Assembly (NCBI GenBank): GCA_018398815.1
Contig: CM031628.1
Span: forward strand, 8,281,474-8,345,473
Reading direction: 5' to 3'
Length of the DNA: 64,000 nt
Source: Conus ventricosus
Taxonomy: Eukaryota > Mollusca > Gastropoda > Neogastropoda > Conidae
The first letter of the stretch is position 1, and every line of letters begins with the position of its first letter. Below are positions 46,792-58,550 of the stretch, in pieces. A model generated the notes under the pieces. It made no database searches. It worked only from the letters and a program-made list of their open reading frames with translations, and was not told the DNA's origin. Position numbers and translations under genes: made by a program.

Positions 46792-48240
46792 GAAAGAAAC
46801 CTGTAGTCCACACATGGTTGTATACCTGTAGCAGTATGTTCAGACCTATTTGCGGAAGATGTTTTAACAGTTGATAATGAATTTCATCCATACCTGGAGA
46901 GGAATCGCTGCAAGAAAGTAAGGCAGATTTCAGCTCGTTTAACGTGAAAGGAAGATTGTAGTCTTCCATGTTGTCGGACGAAAAGTTGCAGGGTGATTTT
47001 TCTTTTAGGGCTTTGTTTTTGACAAAAGTGGCTGATTTGTTAGAAGAGGAGGAATTCTTTTCAATGGTTGAAGCAAGCAGATTAGCAACTGCTTTTTTGT
47101 CTGTTATTAAAGAGTCCGAAAACTTGAGATGATTTACAGTGGGACAGGTGTTCTTCCCTTTGATTTTCTTAATGATGTTCCACACTTTTTCTTTGAAGTT
47201 TTCGATGTCAGCCTGGAGCAGAAACTTCTCCAGGACCGACGTTTACTGATTTTAAAAGTGTGTCTCGATTTGGCACGGAGTTTCTGATGGCTCGAGCGTT
47301 GGGACCCGAAGGTCGTTGGTACACCTGACGCTGAGCCCGTTTTCGAACTTTGGAAATTTGTTGGCAATCTGAATCAAACCAGGGTGTTTTTGGCATTTGA
47401 AGTTTGTCGGAAGACACTGGAATACAAGCTTTAGCACACTTGATCACAGTGTTAGTCAGAGATTCGGCTGGGTCCGACTCTGAAGAAAATCAGTGTCCTG
47501 GAATTCCCGAGAAATAGTGGCTGCAAAGAGATCCCAGTTTGCCTCCTTATAATTTAGATGTTGAGAGACTGAGACGTGTTCAGTTATGACGGGTTGTAGA
47601 AGGACAGGGAAATGGTCACTTCCGTGCAGATCGTCATGGACAGACCACTCATAGTCCAGGACCAGCGAGGGGTCACAAACCGACAAATCTAAACACGAAA
47701 GTGAACCTGTGGAAGAGTGGAGGTAAGTTGCAGATCCGTCGTTCAGACAACACAAATCCAAATCCGAAAGGACATCCTCAATTAGCAGACCTCTGGATGA
47801 CGTACTGACACTACCCCAAAGAGGATTGTGACCGTTAAAGTCACCCAACAGCAAAAAAGGTCGAGGAAGTTCTCCAATCAGACTGACAAGGTCCTGACGA
47901 CAAACCGGGACAGAAGGTGGGAGATAAAGGGAACAGATTGTCACAGTCTTGTGGAGAGTGACTCTCGCAGCTACAGCCTGAAGGGAGGTAGACAGAGCGA
48001 CAGGACTATACAACAAAGTTTGTGTAGGAGAAGGGCAACACCGCCCGACAGTCCCAACGTGGATGGTTGTGCAGGTTTTGAAAGAATATTAAAGCCAGAA
48101 AGAGTAAAGGTCTTCTGGCTTTGAATTTGAGTTTCCTGAAGAGCCACGACGGAAGGTTTTATAGACTGACACAGAAGCTGCAGCTCCTCAAAGTTGGAAT
48201 TTAATCCACGGATATTCCAATGGAATATTGTACTATCCAT
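46792..48240 (-). pseudogene. LINE F ORF2 5' portion, frameshifted
   Basis: Starts MDSTIFHWNIRGLNSNFEEL at 48240. The endonuclease motifs LLGDFNGHNPLWGS and GSDHFPVLLQP are intact in one open piece of 186 codons (48016-47456). The RT N-terminal region follows and is cut at the microsatellite before the catalytic boxes. Confidence 0.83.
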
Positions 48241-48265
48241 GGTGCAGAGGCGAAAAGGAGAGAAA

Positions 48266-49587
48266 TCAGGTCATTTCCTCTTCAACGTCCGCTTCTAATG
48301 GAGCGAATTTATTAGTTTCACTGGACTGTGTTGGTCTTTGGACCTGCTGGCAGACTTGCCCGCAGGTGACAAAGGCCTGGAGTTTGGAGATGGTGGAGGT
48401 CTGGATTTGGGAGATGGTGGAGGTTTTTTCCTCATCTCCACCATCTCCACACTGGGTGGAACTCCCTTGCCCGCACGGGCACTGGACAGAGGAGTTTGAG
48501 GCGGGAGTGCTGGTTTTTTAATCTGCCCAGCAGCAGATGTTGTAGACTGCTGGGCAGTCTGAGGGGTGGCGGATTTTTTGCCTCCACCAGGGGCAGTCAC
48601 TTTGGGTTGGGAGGTGGTGGACCTGCTTCCACCAGAGTTGACAGTTCTTCCTTGCAGTGTCTTGGAAAAGATAAATTCATCAGTCTGGCAGCAGACTGAC
48701 CTAGTGGAAACTTTCTTTACGGCCGAAGCATACGAAGATGCTGTTGGCGTCTGACTGCCAACAACCTGTTTGCGGGCCTCAAAAAAGGAGATTTTCTTTT
48801 CAGTTTTTACTCGTTGTATAGTGGATTCCTGAATCCAAAGAGGGCAGTTTCGGGAAGAGGAGGGATGGTCGCCACCGCAGTTAGCACAATGCGCCGGATC
48901 TTTACACGGCCCATCATGGGTTGCCTTGCAGCAAACACCGCACACCTCCTGCCCAGAACAACGGTCTCTGACATGGCCAAACCTCTGACATCTGAAGCAC
49001 CTCAACGGGACGGAACATACATCTGAACTCTGACGTTCAGGTAACCAACTTTGATGACTGGAGGCAGCACAGGGTTGCAGAAGGTCAGAAAGAGGGTGTT
49101 GGTGGCCACTCTTTCTGCACCTTTCTTGACTGTCACCCTGCGCACCTCCGTCACACCCTGGGACGCCAGTTCCGTTTTGATCTCTGCCTCTGAGACACCT
49201 GTTAGATCTCTGCAGCGAATCACTCCTTTTGACGAATTTAACTGTTTATGGGAGTCACCCTGATCTCCCTGTCCACTATTTTTGTTGCCCTCAACAGCTG
49301 TTCAGATTGCTTTTTTGATCGACATTGAATGAGAAACGAGCCATTCCTCAACCTTTTGACGGACTGAGGGTCACCTGCTAGACCTTGAAAGCCCTTTTGT
49401 ATGGCAAAAGGGCTCAGAGCTGAAAGGGGTCTTTCCTGCTCCGTCCCTTCCATCACGAGCCAGGAAGCCCAGAAACCTGTCCTCTGTCTTACCTCCATGT
49501 CTGAATCACTATCAGAATTGAAATCCCCTGAAATAGGGGATGCTGCCTTCCTCTTCTTTTTGGGGGGATATTTTTTGAAAAAGCCAT
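48266..49587 (-). pseudogene. LINE F ORF1, frameshifted
   Basis: Family start at 49587, stop at 48266. The 236-codon piece from 49005 holds all three knuckles (CFRCQRFGHVRDRC, CGVCCKATHDGPC, CANCGGDHPSSSRNC) and a Pro/Ser-rich tail with a SPKSRPPPSPNSRPLSP segment. A shortened C run near the start breaks the basic PPKKKRK-type N-terminus. Confidence 0.82.
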
Positions 49588-50450
49588 ATTTATTTTATTT
49601 TGATTCATCCCTCCCTTACCCACCCACCTTGGAGTCCAACTAAGGGGCCAGGGCCAAGAAACCAATGTCTTGACCCCTTCCAGGCTTCGGGAGAGACATA
49701 CGACAAACAGAAACTACCAACCCTATCCCCCCTGATCATGCTCAACTCCCGGAACAGAGAGCTGAGCACTGCAGGGGTTTACTTGGCCAGCAGGGGAACT
49801 GCCTGTCTTGACCCAGCCCAAGAAGGGGAGCCGATTAGTACACCCGGCCAAAGTGTACTCCCGGGTCTAGGAGAGGTCCGAGCCAAAGTGATGTGTTGAG
49901 AGCACCGCCTCCACAAGCACTGGCCCTCTCAATCACCAGGATCTCATCCCCCTCCGACACAGGTCGCACCGCACGGCAAACCGCGGCGGATCTTAAGGAG
50001 ACCACAGAGAGAAAAGGAGCGTGGAAAAGAAGACTTGAAGGGGAGACGAAGATAGAAAAGGGCCAAATAAGGGAGGCAGAAAACAAGAAAAGGAGAAAGG
50101 CGGGTTACTCTTAGTCGGGATCCTCACCCTTAGCCTATCTGACATGGGAAGCCCTACCAGGGGCATCAACTCCTTACCACGTTATGCTTAGGCCAGACAG
50201 CATCTTGGCTTTTCGGACCTAGAAGCAGTTTTAAAAAACCCAGCCTTTTTCCAAGTATTGATGCCCCCGCCAGCAAAGCCTAAGGGGATCACTGGACCGC
50301 GCAAGCCCTCCGACCACGACAAGGTCGCAACCCCCGGGGGAGACTGAGAGAAAGAGAGAGAGTGTGTGTGCATTTGTATTTTGCTCATATCGGATTTTTT
50401 TTTTTTTTCTTTTTTTTTTTTCTTTCCCCCATGCCAGCACCTAGACAGCG

Positions 50451-50660
50451 ACACTTGCTGCCAATTAAACACATGACACTCTGTACAGCAATTCCACTGC
50501 TGTCGTCTGTTCACACCTCGTGCCCAAAGTATTGCCTTGCCCTCAACACCACAGCAACACTTGCTGCCAATTAAACACATGACACTCTGTACAGCAATTC
50601 CACTGCTGTCGTCTGTTCACACCTCGTGCCCAAAGTATTGCCTTGCCCCTCAAACACCAA
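50451..50660. repeat. 106-bp direct duplication
   Basis: ACACTTGCTGCCAATTAAAC starts at 50451 and 50557, and the two units are nearly identical. A T-rich tract with short C interruptions precedes it (50392-50425). Confidence 0.9.
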
Positions 50661-50774
50661 TCTTTGTTCCGAGTCTTTGGTTTCCACCCATTCCCATTCC
50701 CACGTTGAAACCCAGGGTGGCAATCAGAAAGTTTCCTCATTCAGCTGAACCAACATCACCACACCCTGAATGTT

Positions 50775-51905
50775 GGCCAAAGGGCATGGTGTTCACCCAC
50801 ATCCTGACTGTTGACCAATGGACACGGTGTCACCCCAAAATCCTGACTGTTAAACCCAAAGACACGGCGTTCACACACATCCTGACTGTTGACCAATGGA
50901 CAACGTTTTTTCACACACATCCTGACTGTTGTCAATGGACACGTGTCAGACCACATCCTGACTGTTGGTCCATGGACATGGTGTTACACCCACAAACCTG
51001 ACTGTTAACCAATGACATGCGTTCACACCACATCCTGACTGTTGGTCAATGGACATTGCGTTTCACACAACAACCTTACTGTTGTCAATGGACACGGTGT
51101 TCACCCACATCCTGATTGTTGTCCAATGGACAAGGCTTCACCCACATCCTACTGTTGTCATGGTACATGGTGTCACCCACATCCGAATTTGTGGGTCAAT
51201 AGACAACGGTGTTCACAACCACATCCTGACTGTTGGCAATGGACATGGTGTTCACCCACATCCTGATTGTTGGTCAATGGACATGGGTTCACCCACATCC
51301 TGACTGTTGGTCAATAGACACGGTGTTCACCCACATCCTGATTGTTGGTCCCAAAGGACATGGTGTTCCCCACCACATCCTGACTGTTGTCAATTGACAC
51401 GGTGTTCACCACATCCTGACTGTTGGTCAATGGACACGGTGTTTCACCCACATCCTGACTGTTGGTCAATGGACACGGTGTTCACCCACAACCTGACTGT
51501 GGTCAATGGACATAGTGTTCACCCACATCCTGACTGTGGTCAATGGACACAGTGTTCACCCACATCCTGATGTTGGCCAATGGACACGGTGTTCACCCAC
51601 ATCCTGATTGTTGGTCAATGGACATGGTGTTCACCCACATCCTGACTGTTGGTCAATGGACATGGTGTTCACACACATCCTGACTGTTGGTCAATGGACA
51701 CAGTGTTCACCCACATCCTGACTGTTGGTCCATGGACATGGTGTTCACCCACATTCTGACTGTTGGTCAATGGACATGGTGTTCACCCACATCCTGACTG
51801 TTGGTCAATGGTCATGGTGTTCACCCACATCCTGACTGTGGTCAATGGACATGGCGTTCACCCACATCCTGACTGTTGGCCAATGGACACGGCGTTCACA
51901 ACGCA
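50775..51905. repeat. 38-bp minisatellite, about 30 units
   Basis: Units of CCCACATCCTGACTGTTGGT plus CAATGGACACGGTGTTCA, with ACATGG/ACACGG variants. The left third has more indels than the right. Confidence 0.92.
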
Positions 51906-52195
51906 GCCTTTAACATGGTGCTGGAGAGGTACCATCCAGCATCACTCTGGATCAGTGTATAAAACTGATCCTAACAACAACTTTACTGACATCTTACTTA
52001 ATTACAAAAAAAATGGCCCCAACATATTGTCATTTCCTGATCTCCACAAAGACAGTAAAGTAAAAATTCTGTGTGCAGCCCATCTTGCCCTTGAACTGGA
52101 TTCCTTTGTCACTTTTTTCGGTGGAACCTTATCAATAATTTTCAAAATGTCCTCCAATGTCGTTTCACCCATGGGGACACAAGGAGCTTAAAGAC
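51906..52195. other. Intron, no feature recognised
   Basis: No supported exon or repeat. Confidence 0.35.
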
Positions 52196-52368
52196 GGGAG
52201 GGAGCGAAGGGAAGGGGGGGGGGGGGGGGGGGAGATGGGGTAGACAGGGAAGGGTGAGGGAGATGGAAAAGGAGAGGAGGGGCAGCAGGGTGAGGGGTGG
52301 AAAGAGGGGACAAGGGAGCTGGGGTAGAGACTGATGGGGAGGAGAAAGGAGGAGGGGGGAGTGGACCA
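52196..52368. repeat. G/A-rich tract with a long G run
   Basis: Almost pure purine on the plus strand, including an uninterrupted G run starting at about 52216. It provides the GGTGGGGAGAGA target used by LINE G. Confidence 0.88.
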
Positions 52369-52381
52369 AGGTGGGGAGAGA

Positions 52382-52685
52382 TAAGATAAGATAATGTTGC
52401 TTATAGCCCAGCCGACCGCAGAGGGCCACATCAGGGCTGTCACCACGTTAAAATCAACTCACCAGTCATAAAAAAAATTTTAAAAACCAACTTTCACACA
52501 TCTCGTTAAATGACATCGTCTACAAACGCACCAGAAACTTTGTTAAAAATCTTTCTGCCATAAAATCTTAAATCAGATGAAAAATGTTAATCTCTCTCAA
52601 AAACTCAAGGATCACGTCAGGCGGACATCCCTGAACAGGATCTTCATGGACTCCGCTGTAAAACGTTTGTGTCTCACATCGTGCA
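52382..52685 (-). mobile_element. LINE copy G1, ~304-bp 5'-truncated 3' end
   Basis: A 3' UTR and the last codons of ORF2, ending at GTGCAA where a second complete TTATC tail begins. It shares the outer target duplication with G2 and so appears to have inserted into G2's tail. Confidence 0.85.
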
Positions 52686-54637
52686 AGATAAGATAAGATA
52701 ATGTTGCTTATAGCCCAGCCGACCGCAAAGGGCCATATCAGGCTGTCACCACGTTAAAATCAACTCACCAGTCATTTAAAAAAAAAAAAAAAAAAAAAAC
52801 CTTTCACACATCTCTTTAAATGACATCGTCTAGAAACGTACCAGAAACTTCGTTAAAAATCTTTCTTCCGTAAAATCTTAAATCAGATGAAAAATGTTAA
52901 TCTCTCTCAAAACTCAAGGATCACATCAGGCGGGACATCCCTGAACAGGATCTTCATGACTCTGCCGTAAAATGTTTGTGTCTCACATTGTGCAAGTCCC
53001 AACACTCCAAAAGAACATGTTTCACTGTGAGTGGCGCATGACATGGAATGCACCACGGAGCTTCTTCACTCTTTAAAAGGTAACAAGGGGTAAAATACGA
53101 ATGGCCGGTGTGCAGCCGCACAGAACCGTTTCCTCTTTACGACCACCCGACGTAGATGGGAGGAAGTCCTTAAGGTTTGCACGGATCTGAAAGAGTTTGT
53201 TACCTGTCTGTGTGTTCCAATCCTCCTGCCAGAGGTCTCTCACATAATCATTAATTTTGGGTTTCACGTCTGAGCAGGGGATATAAATGTTGGACAGTTT
53301 CTCTCTTGTGGCGTTCTTGGCTAAACGATCAACCATTTCGTTCCCCGCCGATGCCAACATGACCAGGAACCCAAGCAAGAGTAATGTTGTAACCGTCCAC
53401 TTTCAACTTGCTAAAAAGTTCAAAAAAAAGTAAAAGTTCTGGATGCTGAAGGTTGCGGCCAGCTATGGCTTCCAAAGCTGACAGCGAATCCGACAGAACC
53501 AGAAAGTCCCTCTTTGAAGAATGTGAGATTATCTTCAAAGCCAGAACCAGAGCAGTAAGTTCAGCAGAACAGACAGAAGCATCTGAATGTATATGTTCCA
53601 ACAGTATCTGAGAAGGAGCCCCAGGGCAGTAGGCTGCACAGGCCACTCCATCCTCAGACTTGGAACCGTCAGTGAAAACTTTTTGATAGGATGGAAATTT
53701 GGAACAGAAGTCAGCATACAAAGCCTTGTACGCCAGAGAGCTGGTAGACTCTTTGCGAAAAGCTGCAAGATCGAAACGAATCGCTGGTGTGAAAAAGGTC
53801 CACGGAGGTTGATCCGGAAACTTGGAAAAATCCGACACAACTCCTAGGTCTAGACCTGCATTCCGCACGTGAGGCCGCATACGAAGACCAAACGGCGGAA
53901 TACATTTCGGGTTGTTTTCAAACTTACTTTGGAACGGAGGGTCAAAGACACAGTCATAGGCAGGATTCTGCGGTTCTGAGAACAGTCGGATATAATAATT
54001 CAAAGACAGTTTCAGCCTGCGGTTGGACAATGAAGGTTCACCCGCCTCTGCGTACAGGCTGTACACAGCGGTGTGCAGAACGCTCCAAGACAGAGACGAA
54101 GCCCTTGATGGTGGATAGGGTCCAAGAGTTTGAGGTAAGACGATCTTGCGGAGCCGTAGATAGCACAACCGTAGTCCAGTTTGGAACGGACCAGGGCTCT
54201 GTAGAGGTGCAGCAAAGTTTTCTTATCAGCGCCCCAGTCGGTGTGCGCTACGGACCCGCAGAATATTCAGTGCTTTCTGGCAAGCAGTTTTGAGGTGTTT
54301 AATGTGGCTGAGAAAGTTAAGTTTCTGGTCAAAAATGACTCCCAGAAATTTGGCCTCTTTAACAGCTGGAATGGGAGATTTCCCTACTTGAAGTTCTGGA
54401 TCTGGGAAAAACTGACGGAAATTATGGAAGTGAATACACTGCGTCTTTGTTGGAGAAAAGGTGAAACCGTTTTCATCCGCCCACCGATGGATTTTATCTA
54501 CGCAAAGCTGGAGCCTGCGCTGGACACTCGGGTACAGGCTTCCAGTTGCGTAGACAGCGAAATCATCCACAAACAATGAGCAGTCTGAACCCTGCTGAAC
54601 TGATTGAACAATGTTGTTGATTTTAATACTAAAGAGG
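52686..54637 (-). mobile_element. LINE copy G2, 5'-truncated, with 13-bp target duplication
   Basis: It covers the tail to mid-RT. AGGTGGGGAGAGA flanks the whole G1+G2 block at 52369-52381 and 54638-54650, showing that G2 was the primary insertion. Confidence 0.88.
52878..54637 (-). pseudogene. LINE G2 ORF2 3' portion
   Basis: Begins inside RT at the catalytic CSLFVDDFAVYATG-type box (the open piece starts at 54576) and continues through RNase H in a 279-codon open piece (54168-53329) that includes FTDGSKSEDGVACAAY, LSDSLSALEAIAGRN and WVPGHVGIGG. A frameshift there separates MVDRLAKNATREKLSN. It ends with part of the C-terminal zinc motif. Confidence 0.83.
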
Positions 54638-54905
54638 AGGTGGGGAGAGAGTTGTTACTTATAATTCAGGTCTGCTGTGTTCTACCCTGCAACATGGGAG
54701 AGAGTTGTTACCTATAATTCAGGTCTGCTGTGTTCTACCCTGCAACATGGGAGAGAGTTGTTACCTATAATTCAGGTCTGCTGTGTTCTACCCTGCAACA
54801 TGGGAGAGAGTTGTTACCTATAATTCAAGTCTGCTGTGTTCTACCTGGCAACATGGGAGAGTTGTTACCTATAATTCAGGTCTGCTGTCTTCTACCTGCC
54901 AACAT
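54638..54905. repeat. 53-bp minisatellite, 5 units
   Basis: Units of TTCAGGTCTGCTGTGTTCTA plus CAACATGGGAGAGAGTTGTT. On the host-gene strand each unit has CTCTCTCCCATGTTGCAG then GGTAGAAC, a strong acceptor-like sequence. Confidence 0.9.
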
Positions 54906-57300
54906 TCAACACCCCAAGACCACATCCACATGGGATCCCTATTTCCCTGAGTGTTCCCTGTTTTCTGAGTGACAACATTCAAGACTCAAAGCACCTGAAA
55001 GTCTAGTATCCCTATAAATTCCTGTGTTCCATGGCCTCTGTGTTCTGTGCGACGTTCCAGATTAAACAGCCACATCCATCTTAAACCGTTGTTTGATTAT
55101 ACAGAACTGTTTACCCTAAAGCGTCTATTGGTGTGTTTCTCAACTGTATCGTGTGTTTCTCAACTGAAATGAGCTTATTTTCCTAAAAATGTGTGCACAC
55201 ATCTACCAAATATATTAATTTTTGTGAAGGCAGGAGATCCATCCTATTGTTCAGATGTCATCCAGACGCAAGTTTGTGCACGTGAAATGCAAGTTGTTAC
55301 TCTTTGGTTGAGCGCTCAAACACAATGGCAAGGGTGGGGTGCAGGGGCAACGCCTTGCTGGGGGGTTGGGGCTGAAGAAAATTGGTCTTGCCAAGACACT
55401 TTTGTGGCCTCTCCTTGAAAACAAAGTTAATAATTACTACACACAAAAAGACTCCAAATATGACAAAATATGACTTACGCTTAAAATATCAAGCTGAAAA
55501 TGCTACGCCAAGTACTTAGAATACATCTTAAATTCGGCAAACCATCAAAACAAAATAGGATGCAATGTAAAAATATTACTCACCAGTGATGTTAACAGTA
55601 GATAGTGGCCGAATTTCAATCACTTAATTCATAAGTTCAAGAAAGGGATTCCTGTTTTTGTTTCTGTTTTTTGAGTCTTACATGGCTTAAATTTAGCAGA
55701 GAGTCAATGTCTACATGAGCACGGGACAGGAACAAACACTGAGCAAAATCAAAAGCTGCAATGGGCCAAGTTTTACAATAGAAATCAGTGCTGGTGGCAC
55801 TGGGTGGCACTCACTTCATTTGTTTTCCGCAGCTATTTTCGGAACGGATGATTCAGTTTGTCCATCTCATCCATTCGTTCATTTCCCCACTTGTTTTTCT
55901 TTAGGTCATTGTCGATCTTCTGTGCCTCATTGTTAATCAGCTCCATTTTTGACAAATATAAAGCGTGATGATATGGTCTTCATGCATTAAAAACAGGATG
56001 GCGGATTTGAAATACGAGTGGTGCAAAAACCTGAATCAGAACATGGAACGTGCACATGGGGGGGAAATTTGCTATATGGAATTCCATATCAATACGGAAG
56101 GTCTCCCACCCCTGCAATGGTCATTCACCGCAAGTGCCTCTACAGATCAAGAACTCTGTCTCAAGATTTTTTCATACTATTTTTTCCGGTTTGTTGTATT
56201 CATCATATCTTCACCAAATATGCATACAAAATACGGTGAAATTGTATGGGTAAACAGGTCTGTTATTACCATGAATTCCTAGCCACAGGCAACTACCTTT
56301 TTTCCAATTTCTAACCTCTGCAGCTGCGGCCCTGACAGAGGCCTGTTCATGGACCTTTCTGATTCTATTCTTAGCTCACCATGGAGTTCTCTCTTCCTGA
56401 TCTGCAGCTGATCAGACTAACAGTGAACAATGTTAGCAGACATCAAATCTGACCACTTTCAACAGAAAGGTTGATTCATGCATGAGCAACATGAAAACAG
56501 AGCATCATTAACAATCAAGAAAGCGTGCAAAAGTCAAAAAGCTTAGCCTACAATGTGGATTTCAATGTACAGGATGCTGATTTGGCTCATTCAAAGGGCA
56601 GCCATGCAGTCGCTCAATTCAATCATCCAATGGGGGCAAACTTTCCCACTTGCAAGAAATTGACACAGTCCATGACAATGTACAGTTTAAAAGAAAAGTA
56701 GACACAGTTTTACAGCAGACAACACAGCAGTCACAGCCAGCATGAGCGCAGAGCAGAAATAGTAGTCCCCAGACAACATGGCCGATGTCGATATAGATTC
56801 TTGAAACCCTTCGTGTCTTTTACCGAGGATGAGTTTTTCAAGCGTTGCAGTGCCTCCGAGAACAATTACAAAAAATAATCTGAATAGCTGGTTTTTTTTC
56901 CTCCTTCTTTGTATGCATTGCCCTTTTCTGTTTGCTTGCAATTTATACTGTATATCCTCACACATCAGAATACACAAGCTTCGTTTTGTCATTTTCATCA
57001 TTGGTTCTTACACCTATTTCCTTGCGGCTAATCAGTCAGTTGCGGTTTAAGTAGTTTTTTTTGTTTTTTTAACTGATTTCTGTTTGGCAGGTGTGGCTTA
57101 TATACCCAGTTTACAACCTAGAAATTACAGAATTTTGAAGCCAAGGTAACTAATGTATTCCCTGGGCAAAACTGACTTCCCTGTTCCTTTTCTACCATGT
57201 ACCATCTGGTGACCTAGAGATCAGGCACAGCAAGAGACCGCACCGGTGACCTCATTTCTGCCCTAGACACGTTCCTTCAACTGGCAAATTAAATCCTTAC
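54906..57300. other. Single-copy-looking intron
   Basis: The longest stretch without obvious repeats. A 104-codon minus-strand open frame (57001-56687) has hydrophobic segments but no recognised motif or splice support, so I leave it uncalled. Confidence 0.4.
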
Positions 57301-57351
57301 CACACCCTCCTGACGCTCCGCAGAGTATCACTTGCTGCTGCAGCTGCTGCT

Positions 57352-57386
<35 letters not shown>

Positions 57387-57580
57387 CGCTGTGCTCTTTG
57401 AGGAGTCTGGCTTTCTCTCAGCTGCATGCTGACGGTGTTCTGACGACGGGAAGACTTCTTCTTGGATGTGTTGCTCTGGCCGTTGTTGGTGGACAGGATG
57501 GCAGCTTCCTTAGGGGCCGGCGGTGCCTTGCTCTGGCTTCTTCCGCTTCCAGAAGTCACGGTTTGTGTGCTGCGACAGAC
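57301..57580 (-). CDS. Host gene exon, basic and polyglutamine region
   Basis: A 280-nt exon. The acceptor on the minus strand is CATTTCCTTGTTCAG at 57581; the donor is GTAAGG reading down from 57300. It begins in phase 0 with VCRSTQTVTSGSGRSQSKAP, has a basic SKKKSSRRQNTVS stretch that could act in nuclear import, then RESQTPQRAQRQ running into about 14 glutamines and LQQQVILCGASGG. It ends with one base of a codon that fits the exon starting at 41238. PolyQ plus basic patches fit a nuclear regulatory protein, but the family is unknown. Confidence 0.82.
57336..57388 (-). repeat. CAG/CAA repeat encoding polyglutamine
   Basis: CAG triplets with CAA interruptions encode about 14 consecutive Gln, then Leu and three more Gln. 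Such tracts are usually length-variable. Confidence 0.92.
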
Positions 57581-57599
57581 CTGAACAAGGAAATGGGTT

Positions 57600-57960
57600 G
57601 AACTGAATCACACAAGATCCACTGTTAAATGGTGACTGGTTGTGTGCTGTACTCCATTGTGTTGTACAGACCTGTATAGTGTTGTGACAGACTTTTAAAA
57701 TAAGTTAAGACTGAATCACACAGAATCCACTGGTCCAATGGTGATTGGGTGGTGTGCTGTACTCCATTGTGTTGTACAGGCTTGTATAGGTTGTAACGAC
57801 TTTTAAAACAGCTCGAACTGAATCACATAGAATCCACTGTTCAAACGTGACTGTGTTGTGTGTGTGCTGTGCTGCATTCCACTGTATTGTAAAGACCTGT
57901 AAAATGAAATGGGTTGAATACAATCTGACCTGACTGAGTGTTCAAATGGTAATGGGGTTT
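57600..57960 (-). repeat. ~108-bp tandem repeat containing copies of the exon's 3' splice junction
   Basis: Units share GAATCACACAGAATCCACTG and CTGTACTCCATTGTGTTGTA. On the minus strand junction copies read CTATACAG then GTCTGTAC (about 57672), and CATTTCATTTTACAG then GTCTTTAC (about 57897). The true site is CATTTCCTTGTTCAG then GTCTGTCG. Confidence 0.78.
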
Positions 57961-58550
57961 GGTGTTGTAAACCCTATTCCACTGTGTTATGATTAATGGG
58001 CGCGTGTTGTACAGTACTCCATTGTTATGATTAATGGGCGTGTGTTGTACTATACTCCATTGTTATGATTAATGGTGTGTGTTGTACCATATTCCATTGT
58101 TATGATTAATGGCGTGTGTTGTACTATACTCCATTGTTATATTAATGGGTGTGTGTTGTACCATACTCCATTGTTATGATTAATGGGTGTGTGTTGTACC
58201 ATACTCCATTGTTATGATTAATGGGTGTGCGTTGTACCATACTCCATTGTCATGATTAATCGGTGTGTGTTGTACCATACTCCATTGTGTACTGATTTGT
58301 GTTGTACCATACTCCATTGTGTATTGATTTGTGTTGTACCATACTCCATTGTGTTTTGATTTGTGTTGTACCATACTCCATTGTGTATTGATTTGTGTTG
58401 TACCATACTCCATTGTTTTGATTTGTGTTGTACCATACTCCATTGTGTTTTGATTTGTGTTGTACCATACTCCATTGTGTTTTGATTTGTGTTGTACCAT
58501 ACTCCATTGTGTTTTGATTTGTGTTGTACCATACTCCATTGTGTTCTGTG
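57961..58550. repeat. 38-bp then 32-bp minisatellite, about 17 units
   Basis: The core TTGTACCATACTCCATTGT is shared. The left half adds TATGATTAATGGGTGTGT, the right half adds GTTTTGATTTGTG. The same core occurs within the 108-bp units, so these look derived from them. Confidence 0.92.

Larger units (their letters stand above)
46792..50340 (-). mobile_element. LINE copy F, 5' half only (3' truncated)
   Basis: It starts within the RT domain (ACCTGTAGTCCACACATGG) directly after a purine microsatellite and runs to an intact 5' end (CAACCCCCGGGGG, 50340). The right flank is again AGAGA-rich. It has no 3' UTR or tail, so it must have lost its 3' half after insertion or by recombination. It lies in the intron between 57301 and 41238. 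Confidence 0.85.

Noticed and set aside
56687..57001. Possible small membrane protein exon (104 codons, hydrophobic segments)
   Set aside because: No matching splice sites or recognised motif, and it lies in what the exon phases define as an intron.
57301..57580. Naming the host gene as a bHLH or other polyQ transcription regulator
   Set aside because: The composition fits, but I could not match any conserved domain, so no family name is given.
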